From Geothrix sp. 21YS21S-4 (GTDB taxonomy: Bacteria; Acidobacteriota; Holophagae; Holophagales; Holophagaceae), in NCBI RefSeq assembly GCF_030845995.1, contig NZ_CP132719.1, positions 1,240,001-1,304,000 of the forward strand: DNA of 64,000 nucleotides, given 5' to 3'. The notes beneath the pieces were generated by a model. It was not told where the DNA came from and did no database searches. It saw only the letters and a list, made by a program, of their open reading frames with translations. The translations under genes and the position numbers were made by a program. Shown here in pieces: positions 44,455 to 55,663 of this stretch. Positions within the stretch are counted from its first letter, which is position 1. Every line of letters begins with the position of its first letter.

Positions 44455-44736
44455 ATGCACACCATCCGATTCGACGGCAAGACCCCCGGAGCGGCGGAAT
44501 GCGACCGCGAGACGGCCCTTCTCGCCGCCAGCACCCGCGCCGGCATCCCCCTGAATCACCGCTGCGGCGGCCACGCCCGCTGCGGCACCTGCCTCGTCAC
44601 CGTCGTTGAAGGCGCCGAGCACCTCAGCGATAAGGGCGCGGCCGAAGCCCGCGTCCTGGCCGTCCTCAAAGCCGGCCCCGATCAGCGCCTCGCCTGCCAG
44701 GCCTGGGCCAAGGGCGACGTGTCGGTGAAGTACTGA
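44455..44736 (+). CDS. [2Fe-2S] ferredoxin, plant/vertebrate-type fold
   Basis: 93 residues. Cluster cysteines 37, 43, 46 and 81 sit in NHRCGGHARCGTC and RLACQ, the CX5CX2C-(x)n-C pattern of plant-type ferredoxins. A soluble electron carrier; its partner reductase is not adjacent. A TAGAGT -10-like hexamer is at 44397-44402. The 3' end runs into family-A palindrome copy 4. Confidence 0.92.
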   Translation: MHTIRFDGKTPGAAECDRETALLAASTRAGIPLNHRCGGHARCGTCLVTVVEGAEHLSDKGAAEARVLAVLKAGPDQRLACQAWAKGDVSVKY

Positions 44737-44748
44737 TTTCGAATTACA

Positions 44749-44828
44749 AAAAGATCACCGCCAAATTTTCTCCAGGCCGATCGCCAGTCCAGTTCTTGGC
44801 GCCCTTGGTGTCTTGGCGGTGATCTTTT
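44749..44828. repeat. Family-A intergenic palindrome (copy 4)
   Basis: A 16-bp perfect inverted repeat aaaagatcaccgccaa (44749-44764) with ttggcggtgatctttt (44813-44828). Inside, cttggtgtcttggcggtgat shows the family core. It lies between convergent ferredoxin and recR genes. Confidence 0.9.
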
Positions 44829-44847
44829 AAAGAGCTGATGTCCCGGC

Positions 44848-45447
44848 TTACCCGATAAGCCGCCGCCCTTCCATGGCCCGATCCAGGGTGAGTTCGTCGG
44901 CGTATTCCAGGTCGCTGCCGATGGGGAGCCCCAGCCCGATCCGGGTGGTGCGCACGCCGATGGGTTCGAGGATGCGGGCCAGCCAGCTGGCGGTGGCTTC
45001 GCCGTCCACGGTGGGATTGGTGGCGAGGATCAGCTCCTGGATGGCGCCATCCTCGAGCCGCCTGAGCAGTTCACGCACGCGCAACTGGTCCGGTCCCACC
45101 CCGCGCAGGGGGGAGATCAGGCCGCCGAGGACGTGGTAGCGCCCCCGGAAGTGGCCGCTCCGCTCGAAGCTGAGGACGTTGGAGGCTTCGGCCACGACCA
45201 CGAGGCTGGCGGCATCCCGCCGGGGATCCAGGCAGATGGGGCACACGGGCTGGTCGGTGAAGGCGCCGCAGACCTGGCAGAAGCCCACCTTGTCGGCCGC
45301 CTGCTGGAGTTGGTGGGCCAGATGGGTCATCGCCTGGGGGCCCTCCTTCAGGAGGTGCAGGGCCATCCGCTGGGCGGACTTGGCGCCCACGCCCGGCAGC
45401 TTCTGGAGGCTCTCGACCACGGCCTCCAGGGGCGGCGGCAGCTTCAT
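44848..45447 (-). CDS. recR: Recombination mediator RecR
   Basis: 199 residues. Works with RecF/RecO to load RecA at gaps. A helix-hairpin-helix (LQKLPGVGAKSAQRMALHLL) precedes a C4 zinc finger (Cys57, 60, 69, 72). The TOPRIM domain follows, from SLVVVAEASNVLSFERSGHF. GLPIGSDLEYADELTL is the expected C-terminus. It starts 4 bp after the ybaB stop, the conserved dnaX-ybaB-recR arrangement, although dnaX is missing here. Confidence 0.96.
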   Translation of the reverse strand: MKLPPPLEAVVESLQKLPGVGAKSAQRMALHLLKEGPQAMTHLAHQLQQAADKVGFCQVCGAFTDQPVCPICLDPRRDAASLVVVAEASNVLSFERSGHFRGRYHVLGGLISPLRGVGPDQLRVRELLRRLEDGAIQELILATNPTVDGEATASWLARILEPIGVRTTRIGLGLPIGSDLEYADELTLDRAMEGRRLIG

Positions 45448-45451
45448 GGGA

Positions 45452-45754
45452 TCAGAGTCCGAGGCCCGGGAGGCCCAGGCCCGCGCCCATGCCGCCCATC
45501 TGCTTCTTCATGGTCTCGTCGGCCTTGGCGGCGGCGTCGCGGAAAGCGGCCAGCAGCAGGTCTTCGAGCATGGAAGGATCCTCGGGATCCATGGCGTCCT
45601 TGGCGATGGACAGCCCGACCAGCTCCTTCGAGCCGTTGAGGGTGACCTTGACCAGCTCGCCGCCGGCGGTGCCCTCGACGCGCAGGTTGGTCTGGGCCTC
45701 CTGCAGCTTCGCCTGCATCTGCTGGGCCTGTTTCATCAGGAAACGCATGTCCAT
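45452..45754 (-). CDS. YbaB/EbfC nucleoid-associated protein
   Basis: 100 residues. A small dimeric DNA-binding protein. FLMKQAQQMQAKLQEAQTNL, then VEGTAGGELVKVTLNGSKEL and DPEDPSMLEDLLLAAFRDAA are diagnostic. The C-terminus is Gly/Met-rich. CCGGAG lies upstream of the ATG. It is directly coupled to recR downstream. Confidence 0.95.
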   Translation of the reverse strand: MDMRFLMKQAQQMQAKLQEAQTNLRVEGTAGGELVKVTLNGSKELVGLSIAKDAMDPEDPSMLEDLLLAAFRDAAAKADETMKKQMGGMGAGLGLPGLGL

Positions 45755-45756
45755 GG

Positions 45757-46329
45757 TCAGTCTCCGGAAGGGGAATCGTGGGGAGGGTGGGGGAGGTGGG
45801 GCCAGTGCATCCGGCGCAACCGGCGGGCGAGCCACAGCATCAGGAAGTATCCCAGGGGCAGGGCGAGAAGGGTGCAGACCGTGCCGCCGAGCAGGTAGGA
45901 CTTGAGGATCGGGCGGAGCATGGTGGTCATGGCTTCGAAGCCGTCCCAGGTCACGAAGCTGCGCCAGCCGATCTCGTGCCATTCGATGCGGGGCATGGGA
46001 CCGCCGTGGAACCGGCCCCGCACCAGGTTGCCGACCCAGGTGCTGGCGGTGGCGATGGGGACCATGGTCCAGGGATTGTTGATCAGCATGGCCAGGATCA
46101 TCAGGGGCCGGTGCAGGCGGCGGAAGATCACGCAGAACAGGAACACCATCCCCGTGTGCAGCCCCAGCAGCGGATTCCACGCGATGGAGAAGCCCAGGGC
46201 GAAGCTCCAGGCCACCTGCTCCGCGCTCAGCTCTGGATGGAGGATGTGGGCCTTGAGGCGGTTCCACGGGCCCTTCGGCGGGCTCCCGGAAGCGGGGGCG
46301 GGGGCGGTCTGCGCGGTGGGATCGGTCAT
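45757..46329 (-). CDS. DUF2062 membrane protein
   Basis: 190 residues. The DUF2062 pattern is clear: SAEQVAWSFALGFSIAWNPLLGLHTGM, AMLINNPWTMVPIATASTWVGN and a final hydrophobic segment (GGTVCTLLALPLGYFLMLWL). Two to three membrane helices. Function unknown. The start overlaps the thiL stop by 4 bp, and it is 2 bp from ybaB, so thiL-DUF2062-ybaB-recR forms one run. Confidence 0.9.
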   Translation of the reverse strand: MTDPTAQTAPAPASGSPPKGPWNRLKAHILHPELSAEQVAWSFALGFSIAWNPLLGLHTGMVFLFCVIFRRLHRPLMILAMLINNPWTMVPIATASTWVGNLVRGRFHGGPMPRIEWHEIGWRSFVTWDGFEAMTTMLRPILKSYLLGGTVCTLLALPLGYFLMLWLARRLRRMHWPHLPHPPHDSPSGD

Positions 46330-47240
46330 GGGGCGAAGTGGTCGAATCCGAGATCCGGCACGGCGCGCGGACGTTCCCCATCATAGACGAGCAGGGACGC
46401 CGCCCCGCGTTCCACCGCGCGGCCCACGGGAATCAGGCTCCGGCCCAGGCGGCGCTCCAGTTCCGCTTGGGGCAGCGAACTCCCGAAACATCGGGCGTAG
46501 TCCTCTCCGCCGCGCAGGGCGTCCTCGTCCAGGCCGGGATCCACGATGATGCTCACGCCCGAGGCCTCCGCCAAATTCCGGAGGTCGCGGCTGAGGCCGT
46601 CGGACAGGTCGAGGCAGGCGTGGACTTCGGGAAGGGCCGCCAACTGTCGACCCAGGCCGAGGTTGGGTCGCGGCGCGAGGTGGGCTTCGAGATCCGGATC
46701 GGGATGGGCGGGATCCCAGCGCTGGCCCGCCTGCAATTTCCGCAGCCCGCGGAGGCTGGCGCCGAGGCGCTGGTCCGCGAAGAGTCCGTCCCCCGGTTGC
46801 AACCCGTCGCGCCGGAGCCAGCGCGCCGCGAATCCCAGGGCGGTGAGACCGAGTCCCAGCCCTGCCGGACGGCCCACGGTGTCGCCGCCCAGAACCCGCA
46901 CGCCGGCCTCCCGCGAGGCGGCGGCCAGCCCCCCGAGGAACGCCTCCAGCCAGGGCGGGTCGATCTCCGGGCCCAGGGCGAGGGTGAGGGTGTAGCCGAA
47001 GGGCTCGGCCCCGGAGGCGTCCAGGTCCGACAGGTTCACCGCCAGGAGCTTGCGCGCCAGGAGGTCCGCCGGATGCCAATCCAGGCGGAAGTGCTGGCCC
47101 GCTTCCATGAGGTCCGTCGTCACCAGCAGGGTGTGGCCCGGAGGCGGCGGCGGCACGGCTCCGCAGTCGTCGAACAGACCCTCGCCGCCGGGCAGCAGCG
47201 CCCGGATGCGGGCCAGAATGCCTGATTCCCGCAGGGTCAT
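46326..47240 (-). CDS. thiL: Thiamine-monophosphate kinase
   Basis: 304 residues. Phosphorylates thiamine-P to the coenzyme TPP. FDDCGAVPPPPPGHTLLVTTDLMEAGQHFRLDW, LLAVNLSDLDASGAEPFGYTL, VLGGDTVG and ACLDLSDGLSRDLRNLAEAS are the PurM-fold motifs. The usual first motif (DDAA) reads DDCG, a small variation in the nucleotide loop. The ATG at 47240 follows GGAG. Confidence 0.93.
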   Translation of the reverse strand: MTLRESGILARIRALLPGGEGLFDDCGAVPPPPPGHTLLVTTDLMEAGQHFRLDWHPADLLARKLLAVNLSDLDASGAEPFGYTLTLALGPEIDPPWLEAFLGGLAAASREAGVRVLGGDTVGRPAGLGLGLTALGFAARWLRRDGLQPGDGLFADQRLGASLRGLRKLQAGQRWDPAHPDPDLEAHLAPRPNLGLGRQLAALPEVHACLDLSDGLSRDLRNLAEASGVSIIVDPGLDEDALRGGEDYARCFGSSLPQAELERRLGRSLIPVGRAVERGAASLLVYDGERPRAVPDLGFDHFAP

Positions 47241-47377
47241 AGGATCTCCGTCACAACTCCAGTCTCCCACGCCCGCGGAGCCCACGCGGCCCTTGGTCGA
47301 GGGGCCCGGGCGATGCTAATTTGTTTGGATTGAGCCCGCCCCCCGGGCCCCTAAATGAACCCTTGAGGAGACGACTC

Positions 47378-47632
47378 ATGGCCATCACCAAAGTGTGGAT
47401 CGAAGAAGGCTGCATCGTGTGCAACGCCTGCGAAGCGGAGTGTCCCGACGTGTTCCACGTCACCGATTCCAGCTGCAACATCAACGGTTCCGTGCGCGAG
47501 GACGGCCAGGACACCGAGAACCGCGACGAGATGAGCCCCCTGTCCGGCAGCTACGGCACGGACCTGGAAGCCAGCATCGAGGCCGCCGCCGCCGGTTGCC
47601 CCGTGGAAGTCATCAAGTTCGAGAAGGCCTGA
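47378..47632 (+). CDS. Ferredoxin, [4Fe-4S] type
   Basis: 84 residues. GCIVCNACEAECPDVF supplies Cys12, 15, 18 and 22, and AAGCPVEVI gives Cys74, with an additional Cys33. The C-x2-C-x2-C plus distal CP pattern fits a single [4Fe-4S] cluster ferredoxin with a long acidic insertion (DGQDTENRDEMSPLSGSYGT). It may serve a low-potential oxidoreductase elsewhere. GAGGAG is 7 bp before the ATG at 47378. A bidirectional terminator follows. Confidence 0.9.
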   Translation: MAITKVWIEEGCIVCNACEAECPDVFHVTDSSCNINGSVREDGQDTENRDEMSPLSGSYGTDLEASIEAAAAGCPVEVIKFEKA

Positions 47633-47650
47633 GACCTTCACGCTGGACCG

Positions 47651-47679
47651 AAAAAGGGGCGCCGTCGGCGCCCCTTTTT
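47651..47679. terminator. Bidirectional intrinsic terminator
   Basis: A 13-bp perfect stem (47651-47663 with 47667-47679, aaaaaggggcgcc/ggcgccccttttt) and a gtc loop, between the convergent ferredoxin and cheX genes. Confidence 0.94.
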
Positions 47680-47702
47680 CATGCGTATGCGGAAGCCGCT
47701 TC

Positions 47703-48164
47703 CTAGTCCTTCAGGCCCACGTTCACTTCGAACTCGCCGGCGGACGTGCGGAAGGGGATCGCGATGCAGGGGATGTCGCCGCTGCGGCTGATCTTGTGCC
47801 CCTTGCCCACCACCACGGTGGGAACGGAGATGGACAGGCTGAACCCGTCCTGGATGAGCAGCCGGCGGGCGTCGCCCACGACGATGTTCCCGATCTCGCC
47901 GATGGCGTCCTCCACGCTCTGGTTCAGCTCCTTGATCTCCTCCATCAGCATGTTGCTGGCGATGCGGCACGCGAGGCCGACCGGGAAGCTGAGGATGATG
48001 GAGCCTGACGTGTCGCCCGTGATCCCGATGATCGCGGAGATGTCATAGGTGGTGATGAGGTCTTCCTTGACGGCCAGTCCCGCCTTCTCGGCGGTGACGC
48101 TGGCCATCATCTCCAGGCTGCGGAGGGTGGACTCGATGAATGGATTGATGAAGGCGACGTTCAT
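47703..48164 (-). CDS. cheX: CheX-family chemotaxis phosphatase
   Basis: 153 residues. CheX/CheC/FliY-type phosphatase that dephosphorylates CheY-P. The ExxN active-site motif is EIGNIVVGDARR (Glu, then Asn). NPFIESTLRSLEMMASVTAE and SGSIILSFPVGLACRIASNM fit CheX. The length is usual. It is far from the chemoreceptor in this window. Confidence 0.85.
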   Translation of the reverse strand: MNVAFINPFIESTLRSLEMMASVTAEKAGLAVKEDLITTYDISAIIGITGDTSGSIILSFPVGLACRIASNMLMEEIKELNQSVEDAIGEIGNIVVGDARRLLIQDGFSLSISVPTVVVGKGHKISRSGDIPCIAIPFRTSAGEFEVNVGLKD

Positions 48165-48298
48165 GGGGCCCCAGGTTCACATCTTGATGATGGCAGTTTC
48201 GGCTAAGGAATTCTCCGGCATGATTTCCGGGGCAGGGGATTCCCGCCCTTGAGGGGCCTTTCCGGGTCGGCCACCATAGGGCTCCTTCGGAGTTGCCC

Positions 48299-48748
48299 AT
48301 GCTCGCTCGCCTTCAGGCCGACCTCAAGACCGCCATGCTGGCCAAGGACGCCGCCCGGACCCAGGTCCTGCGGATGGCCCTGGCCGCCTACAAGAACGAG
48401 GCGGTGGCCAAGGGGCTCAGCCCCCAGGGGGAGCTGCCCGAAGCGGATGCCCTGGCGGTCTTCAAGCGCCTGGTGAAGTCCCGGGAGGACAGCGTCGCCC
48501 AGTTCGAGAAAGTCGGGCAGGCGGACCGCGCGGCCCAGGAGCGGGCGGAGATCGAGCTGCTGACGCCCTACCTCCCGGCGATGCTGGAGGGTCCGGAGTT
48601 GGAAGCGGCGGTCAAGGCCGCCATCGCCCGCACGGGCGCCACCGCGAAGAAGGACATGGGCCAGGTGATGAAGGCCCTGCAGGCGGACCACGGCGCCGCC
48701 TTCGACGGCAAAGCCGCCAGCGCCCTGGTGCAGAGCCTCCTGAACTGA
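48299..48748 (+). CDS. GatB/YqeY domain protein
   Basis: 149 residues matching YqeY: LQADLKTAMLAKDAARTQVLRMALAAYKNEAVAKG, VFKRLVKSREDSVAQFEKVGQAD and LTPYLPAML, ending with a small helical tail. Related to the C-terminal tRNA-binding domain of GatB; standalone function unclear. The ATG at 48299 follows CGGAG; a TTG two codons earlier is possible. The stop codon overlaps the left arm of a palindromic repeat. Confidence 0.93.
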   Translation: MLARLQADLKTAMLAKDAARTQVLRMALAAYKNEAVAKGLSPQGELPEADALAVFKRLVKSREDSVAQFEKVGQADRAAQERAEIELLTPYLPAMLEGPELEAAVKAAIARTGATAKKDMGQVMKALQADHGAAFDGKAASALVQSLLN

Positions 48749-49029
48749 AACTGCGAAAGACGCGAAAGGGCGCGGAAAAAAGAGGGATTCCGGAATCGCC
48801 CTCCCCATCACTGGTGAATCTCGAGCTGAAAAATCTGGAACTGCAGATTGAAAAACGGGGCGGGGGCCGATGTGGGATGCGGCTCCGCAGGCGCAGGAGA
48901 CGCCCATCTGCGTCATCTGCGGAATCTGCGGTTTCAGCTTTACGCCTTACGAACATGGACCTGAGCCCGATCCATGGCCAAGCCGCCTTTTTCGCGGGCC
49001 CGCAGGGCTTTCGCGCCTTTCGCGGTTTC
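48747..49029. repeat. Composite palindromic repeat region (gcgaaag type) filling the yqeY-proS gap
   Basis: The 335-bp gap holds no gene. Arms at 48747-48768 and 49008-49029 are inverted copies with two mismatches over 22 bp (gaaaccgcgaaaggcgcgaa in the consensus). Between them is a family-B-like string, cgtcatctgcggaatctgcg (48899-48918). A short inverted repeat, atctggaactgcagat (48833-48848), lies further left. The rest shows no coding signal. Nested insertion of one repeat into another is plausible. Confidence 0.75.
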
Positions 49030-49059
49030 CTGCTTCTGAGTGGGAGCCGCTGCCTGGGT

Positions 49060-49065
49060 TAGACT
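49060..49065 (+). promoter_or_regulatory. -10-like hexamer TAGACT before proS
   Basis: The same hexamer serves the tRNA-Lys gene. It is placed 18 bp before the proS ATG, with no clear -35. Confidence 0.35.
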
Positions 49066-49083
49066 CGAAAGTTCGAGGCCCCC

Positions 49084-50922
49084 ATGAAGCAGTCGAAGCT
49101 CCTGATCCAGACCCTGCGCGAGACGCCGCGCGACGCCGACGTGGTGAGCCAGCAGCTCATGATGCGGGCGGGGATGATCCAGAAGGTCGCGGCGGGGATC
49201 TACAGCTACCTGCCCCTGGCCTTCCGGAGCATCCGGAAGTTCGAGGAGATCGTCCGGGAGGAGCTGGCGAAGGACGGCTGCCAGGAACTGCTGATGCCCG
49301 CGGTGCTGCCTGCGGAGCTGTGGCAGGAGAGCGGCCGCTGGAAGTTCTACGGCGACGAGCTGCTCCGCTTCTGCGACCGGAAGGCCAAGGCCGAGCTCGC
49401 TGAGCGCCGCGCCCGGGGCGAGAAGCCCGACGAGCGCGAGTTCTACAACTTCTGTTTGGGTCCCACCCACGAAGAGGCGATCACCGACATCGTTCGCAAG
49501 AACGTGCGCAGCTACAAGCAGCTGCCCATGAACCTCTTCCAGATCCAGACCAAGTTCCGGGACGAGCGCCGCCCCCGCTTCGGCCTGATGCGGGGCCGGG
49601 AATTCAGCATGAAGGACGGCTACTCCTTCCACCCCGACGACGCCTGCGCGGACCGCATGTACTGGGCGATGTTCAACGCCTACAAGCGGATCTTCTCGCG
49701 GCTGGGCGTGAAGTTCCGGCCCGTGGAAGCGGACAGCGGCGCCATCGGCGGCAGCTTCACCCACGAGTTCCACGTCCTGGCGGGCAGCGGCGAGGACGCC
49801 ATCCTCAGCTGCGACGCCTGCGAATACACCTCCAACATCGAGAAGACCGAGGCTCCGGCCCTGCCCGCGGGCGACCATGGGAAGGCCTTCGAGCTGAAGC
49901 GCGACCACTTCAGCACCCCCGGGATCGTGGGCCAGGCGGAGCAGGCGGCGGCCATGAAGGACGCCGACCACGACGGCATGCCCATCGCGCAGACCAGCAA
50001 GTTCTTCCTCTACCGCGCCACCTTCGCCGATGGGGCCACCCAGCTGGTGGGAGCGGTGCTCCGCGGCGACCACGAGGTCAATCCGGTCAAGGTGAAGAAC
50101 CTCCTCGGCGCCGCCGAGCTGGAGCTGATGCCCCTGGAGGAGGCCGAGGCCTTCACCGGCGCCAAGACCGGGTTCATGGGGCCTGTGGGTCTCAAGGATG
50201 TAAAGCTTCTCGTCGACCGCAGCCTGGAAGGCGCGGTCAACCTCACCTGCGGCGCGAACCGCACGGACTTCCACCACTTCGGGCTCGATCCCGCCCGGGA
50301 CCTGCCGGGCTGCGCCTTCGCGGACCTGCGGATGGCGGCCGAGGGCGACGCCTGCACCCGCTGCGGGAAGGGCCATTACCAGGCCTTCCGCGGGATCGAA
50401 GTGGGCCAGGTCTTCAAGCTGGGCCTGAAGTACTCCAAGGCCATGTCCTGCACCTTCCTCGACGAGCAGGGCAAGGAGAACCCCATGGTGATGGGCTGCT
50501 ACGGCATCGGGATCACCCGCACCGTGGCCGCGACCATCGAGCAGAACTACGACGCCGACGGCATCGTCTGGCCCTGGCCCCTGGCGCCCTACCACGTCCA
50601 CGTGGTCTGCCTGGATCCCGCCAATGAGGACGTGGCCGGCGTGGCCGCGCAGGTGGAGAAGGATCTGGAGGCCGCGGGCTTCGAGGTGCTCCACGACGAC
50701 CGCGAGGGCCTCAGCCCCGGCGCCAAGTTCAAGGACGCGGACCTCCTCGGCTTCCCCCTGCGCCTCACCGTCGGCGCCAAGGGGCTGAAGGACGGCATCG
50801 TGGAACTGCGCGACCGCCGCACCAAGGAAGTCGTCAAGCTCAAGCCCGAAGCCGCCGTGGCGGAGGTTTCCGTGGCCCGGGACCGCCTGCTCCAGGAGCT
50901 GGAGACGGCCGGGGGGCGGTGA
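49084..50922 (+). CDS. proS: Prolyl-tRNA synthetase, bacterial type
   Basis: 612 residues. Class II synthetase. Motif 1 is MMRAGMIQKVAAGIYSYLPL, motif 2 is FQIQTKFRDERRPRFGLMRGREF, and motif 3 is CYGIGITRT. Between motifs 2 and 3, about 235-400, is the INS editing domain that removes Ala-tRNAPro. The anticodon-binding domain occupies the C-terminus. A family-atypical short insertion rich in Arg and Glu lies after motif 1 (RKAKAELAERRARGEKPDER). The stop overlaps the next start. Confidence 0.95.
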   Translation: MKQSKLLIQTLRETPRDADVVSQQLMMRAGMIQKVAAGIYSYLPLAFRSIRKFEEIVREELAKDGCQELLMPAVLPAELWQESGRWKFYGDELLRFCDRKAKAELAERRARGEKPDEREFYNFCLGPTHEEAITDIVRKNVRSYKQLPMNLFQIQTKFRDERRPRFGLMRGREFSMKDGYSFHPDDACADRMYWAMFNAYKRIFSRLGVKFRPVEADSGAIGGSFTHEFHVLAGSGEDAILSCDACEYTSNIEKTEAPALPAGDHGKAFELKRDHFSTPGIVGQAEQAAAMKDADHDGMPIAQTSKFFLYRATFADGATQLVGAVLRGDHEVNPVKVKNLLGAAELELMPLEEAEAFTGAKTGFMGPVGLKDVKLLVDRSLEGAVNLTCGANRTDFHHFGLDPARDLPGCAFADLRMAAEGDACTRCGKGHYQAFRGIEVGQVFKLGLKYSKAMSCTFLDEQGKENPMVMGCYGIGITRTVAATIEQNYDADGIVWPWPLAPYHVHVVCLDPANEDVAGVAAQVEKDLEAAGFEVLHDDREGLSPGAKFKDADLLGFPLRLTVGAKGLKDGIVELRDRRTKEVVKLKPEAAVAEVSVARDRLLQELETAGGR

Positions 50923-51395
50923 TGGCCGAAGGCCGGGTCCACCTCACCACCTTCATCGAGGGCGTGCTGGTCCACGGGCAGCAGACGCCGTTTGTCCTGC
51001 TGGTGCCTTCGCCCCACAGTCCGCACCGCGGCCTGCTCATGCCCGCCCAGATCCCCTGGTCGCCGGGGTTCCTGCCCACGGCGTTGCTCAACGCCCAGGT
51101 AGAGGCCGCCTGGGGCATGCCCTTCCGGTTCGTGGACGACTCGCGCCTGCCGGTGGTGTTCGACGAGCGGACCAGCCGCCTGCCCACGCCGTGGCTGCTG
51201 CGGCTGGAGGGGCTTGAAGGCCAGCAGCGGCTCTACCTCAGTCATCTGCTCCGCACCAAGGCGCCGGAGGAGGAGCTTCCGGTGCCTCCGCCCGGCGGCC
51301 AGTGGTTCAGCGACCGGGGTCTCCAGGCCGCCGACCTGCTTCCCGGCGTCCGGCGCCTGTGCCAGTCGGCCCTTCAGGCGGTGGCGGAGGGCTGA
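50922..51395 (+). CDS. Hypothetical protein downstream of proS
   Basis: 157 residues. No signal peptide, no membrane segment and no recognised domain. VHLTTFIEGVLVHGQQTPFVLLVPSP and RGLLMPAQIPWSPGFLPTALLNAQVEAAWG suggest a compact alpha/beta fold; a distant Nudix-like resemblance was considered but the Nudix box is absent. The ATG shares a base with the proS stop, so translation is coupled. It ends at a strong terminator. Confidence 0.75.
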   Translation: MAEGRVHLTTFIEGVLVHGQQTPFVLLVPSPHSPHRGLLMPAQIPWSPGFLPTALLNAQVEAAWGMPFRFVDDSRLPVVFDERTSRLPTPWLLRLEGLEGQQRLYLSHLLRTKAPEEELPVPPPGGQWFSDRGLQAADLLPGVRRLCQSALQAVAEG

Positions 51396-51409
51396 GGGCT
51401 CCCTTCACG

Positions 51410-51440
51410 CGAAAACCGGCGCCTGAGGCGCCGGTTTTCG
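51410..51440. terminator. Bidirectional intrinsic terminator
   Basis: A 14-bp perfect stem cgaaaaccggcgcc (51410-51423) with ggcgccggttttcg (51427-51440) and a tga loop, between convergent genes. Confidence 0.94.
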
Positions 51441-51458
51441 TCTGGGATTCTCCCCGGT

Positions 51459-51878
<420 letters not shown>

Positions 51879-52017
51879 GTTCTCTCCGGAATCCAAACGA
51901 TCAGTGTGCCCGCAGTGGGTAACTTCGGCAACCGCGGGACCTTGGGAACGCGCCCTGCGACTGGGAATCGACGGTGCCTCGGGTTACAATCAGCGGTTTA
52001 CGCGATTGGATGGTTCC

Positions 52018-54636
<2,619 letters not shown>

Positions 54637-54656
54637 TTCTCAGTCGTCGCACGCTT

Positions 54657-54688
54657 CGAGGGGCCTCCGCGGAGGCCCCTCGGTTTTT
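54657..54688 (+). terminator. Rho-independent terminator
   Basis: cgaggggcctccg (54657-54669) and cggaggcccctcg (54670-54682) form a perfect inverted repeat whose middle bases make the loop. A run of five T follows. Confidence 0.88.
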
Positions 54689-54714
54689 GCTGACTCCGCG
54701 CGCCCGACACCTGA

Positions 54715-54720
54715 TAGCGT
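54715..54720 (+). promoter_or_regulatory. -10-like hexamer TAGCGT before rapZ
   Basis: Centred so that transcription would begin at or within a base of the rapZ ATG (54728), implying a leaderless mRNA. There is no Shine-Dalgarno sequence and no convincing -35. Confidence 0.35.
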
Positions 54721-54727
54721 CTAGCCC

Positions 54728-55579
54728 ATGGAACTCATCGTCGTAACGGGCCTTTCGGGAGCCGGGCGCCACTCCGTCCTGGGGGCGCTGGAGGATACCG
54801 GCTGCACGGCCCTGGACAACGTCCCGCCCCGCCTTTTGGAGCCCCTGCTGGAACTGGAGTCGAAGCTCCAGCCCGGCCGGGATCGGCTGGTGGTGGGGAT
54901 GGACAGCCGGCAGGAGGACTTCGCCCAGGAATTCGGCCCCTTGGTCGAGCGCCTGCGGATGGGGAACATCCCGGTGCAGGTGGTCTTCATGGAGGCGGAC
55001 GACGAGATCCTCTTCCGTCGCTATTCCGAAACCCGCCGGCCCCACCACCTCGCCCTGCTGGGCTCCGCGGGGGAGGGCATCCGCCGGGAGCGGGAGCTGC
55101 TGGCGCCCATCCGCGCCCTCGCCACGACCATTCTCGACACCAGCCGGATGGGCCTGTCGGAGCTGCGGCAGCGGGTGGCGGCGCTGGTCCCGGCCCTTCC
55201 GACGCGTCGCACCGCCGTGCGGCTCCTCAGCTTCGGGTTCAAGCGCGGTGTGCCGCCGGACGCCGACGTGGTGCTCGACGCCCGCTTCCTGCCCAATCCC
55301 TACTACGTGGAGGCCCTCAAGCCCCTCACCGGCCGCGATTGGCCGGTACAGGAGTACCTCCTGGAGTGCCCCGAATTCCGGGAGTTCCTGGAGCGCGCCG
55401 AATCCTGGCTCCGCTGGTCCCTTCCGTTGGTCCAGCAGGAGGGCCGCGCCTACCACACGCTGGCGATCGGCTGCACCGGCGGCCAGCACCGCTCCGTGGC
55501 CCTGGTGGAGATGCTGGCCTGCCGCCTGGAGCGGGAAGTGACCTCCCTGAGCGTCCGCCACCGGGAACTGGAAGGCTGA
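54728..55579 (+). CDS. rapZ: RapZ/YvcJ-family nucleotide-binding protein
   Basis: 283 residues. In enterobacteria RapZ guides RNase E to GlmZ; in other phyla the role is less clear. The P-loop GLSGAGRHSVLGALED (8-23) has Arg-His in place of the usual Lys-Ser/Thr, a change seen in part of the family. VFMEADDEILFRRYSETRRPHHL, FGFKRGVPPDADVVLDARFLPNPYY and AIGCTGGQHRSVALVE are diagnostic. The start has no ribosome site. Confidence 0.9.
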   Translation: MELIVVTGLSGAGRHSVLGALEDTGCTALDNVPPRLLEPLLELESKLQPGRDRLVVGMDSRQEDFAQEFGPLVERLRMGNIPVQVVFMEADDEILFRRYSETRRPHHLALLGSAGEGIRRERELLAPIRALATTILDTSRMGLSELRQRVAALVPALPTRRTAVRLLSFGFKRGVPPDADVVLDARFLPNPYYVEALKPLTGRDWPVQEYLLECPEFREFLERAESWLRWSLPLVQQEGRAYHTLAIGCTGGQHRSVALVEMLACRLEREVTSLSVRHRELEG

Positions 55580-55599
55580 GCCGTTCACAAGAAAAAGAC

Positions 55600-55652
55600 T
55601 CACCACCAAGACACCAAGAAAAGCGGGGTCGTTCTTGGTGTCTTGGTGGTGA
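55600..55652. repeat. Family-A intergenic palindrome (copy 5, perfect)
   Basis: A 21-bp perfect inverted repeat: 55600-55620 (caccaccaagacaccaagaa preceded by t) and 55632-55652, with an 11-base loop. This is the cleanest copy of the family, between convergent rapZ and the saccharopine-dehydrogenase-like gene. Confidence 0.95.
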
Positions 55653-55663
55653 AACGTTTTTGA

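Noticed and set aside
54728-55579. RapZ P-loop change (Arg-His for Lys-Ser) as a sign of loss of function
   Set aside because: Arg at this position is, to my knowledge, common in other phyla, and the C-terminal motifs are intact.
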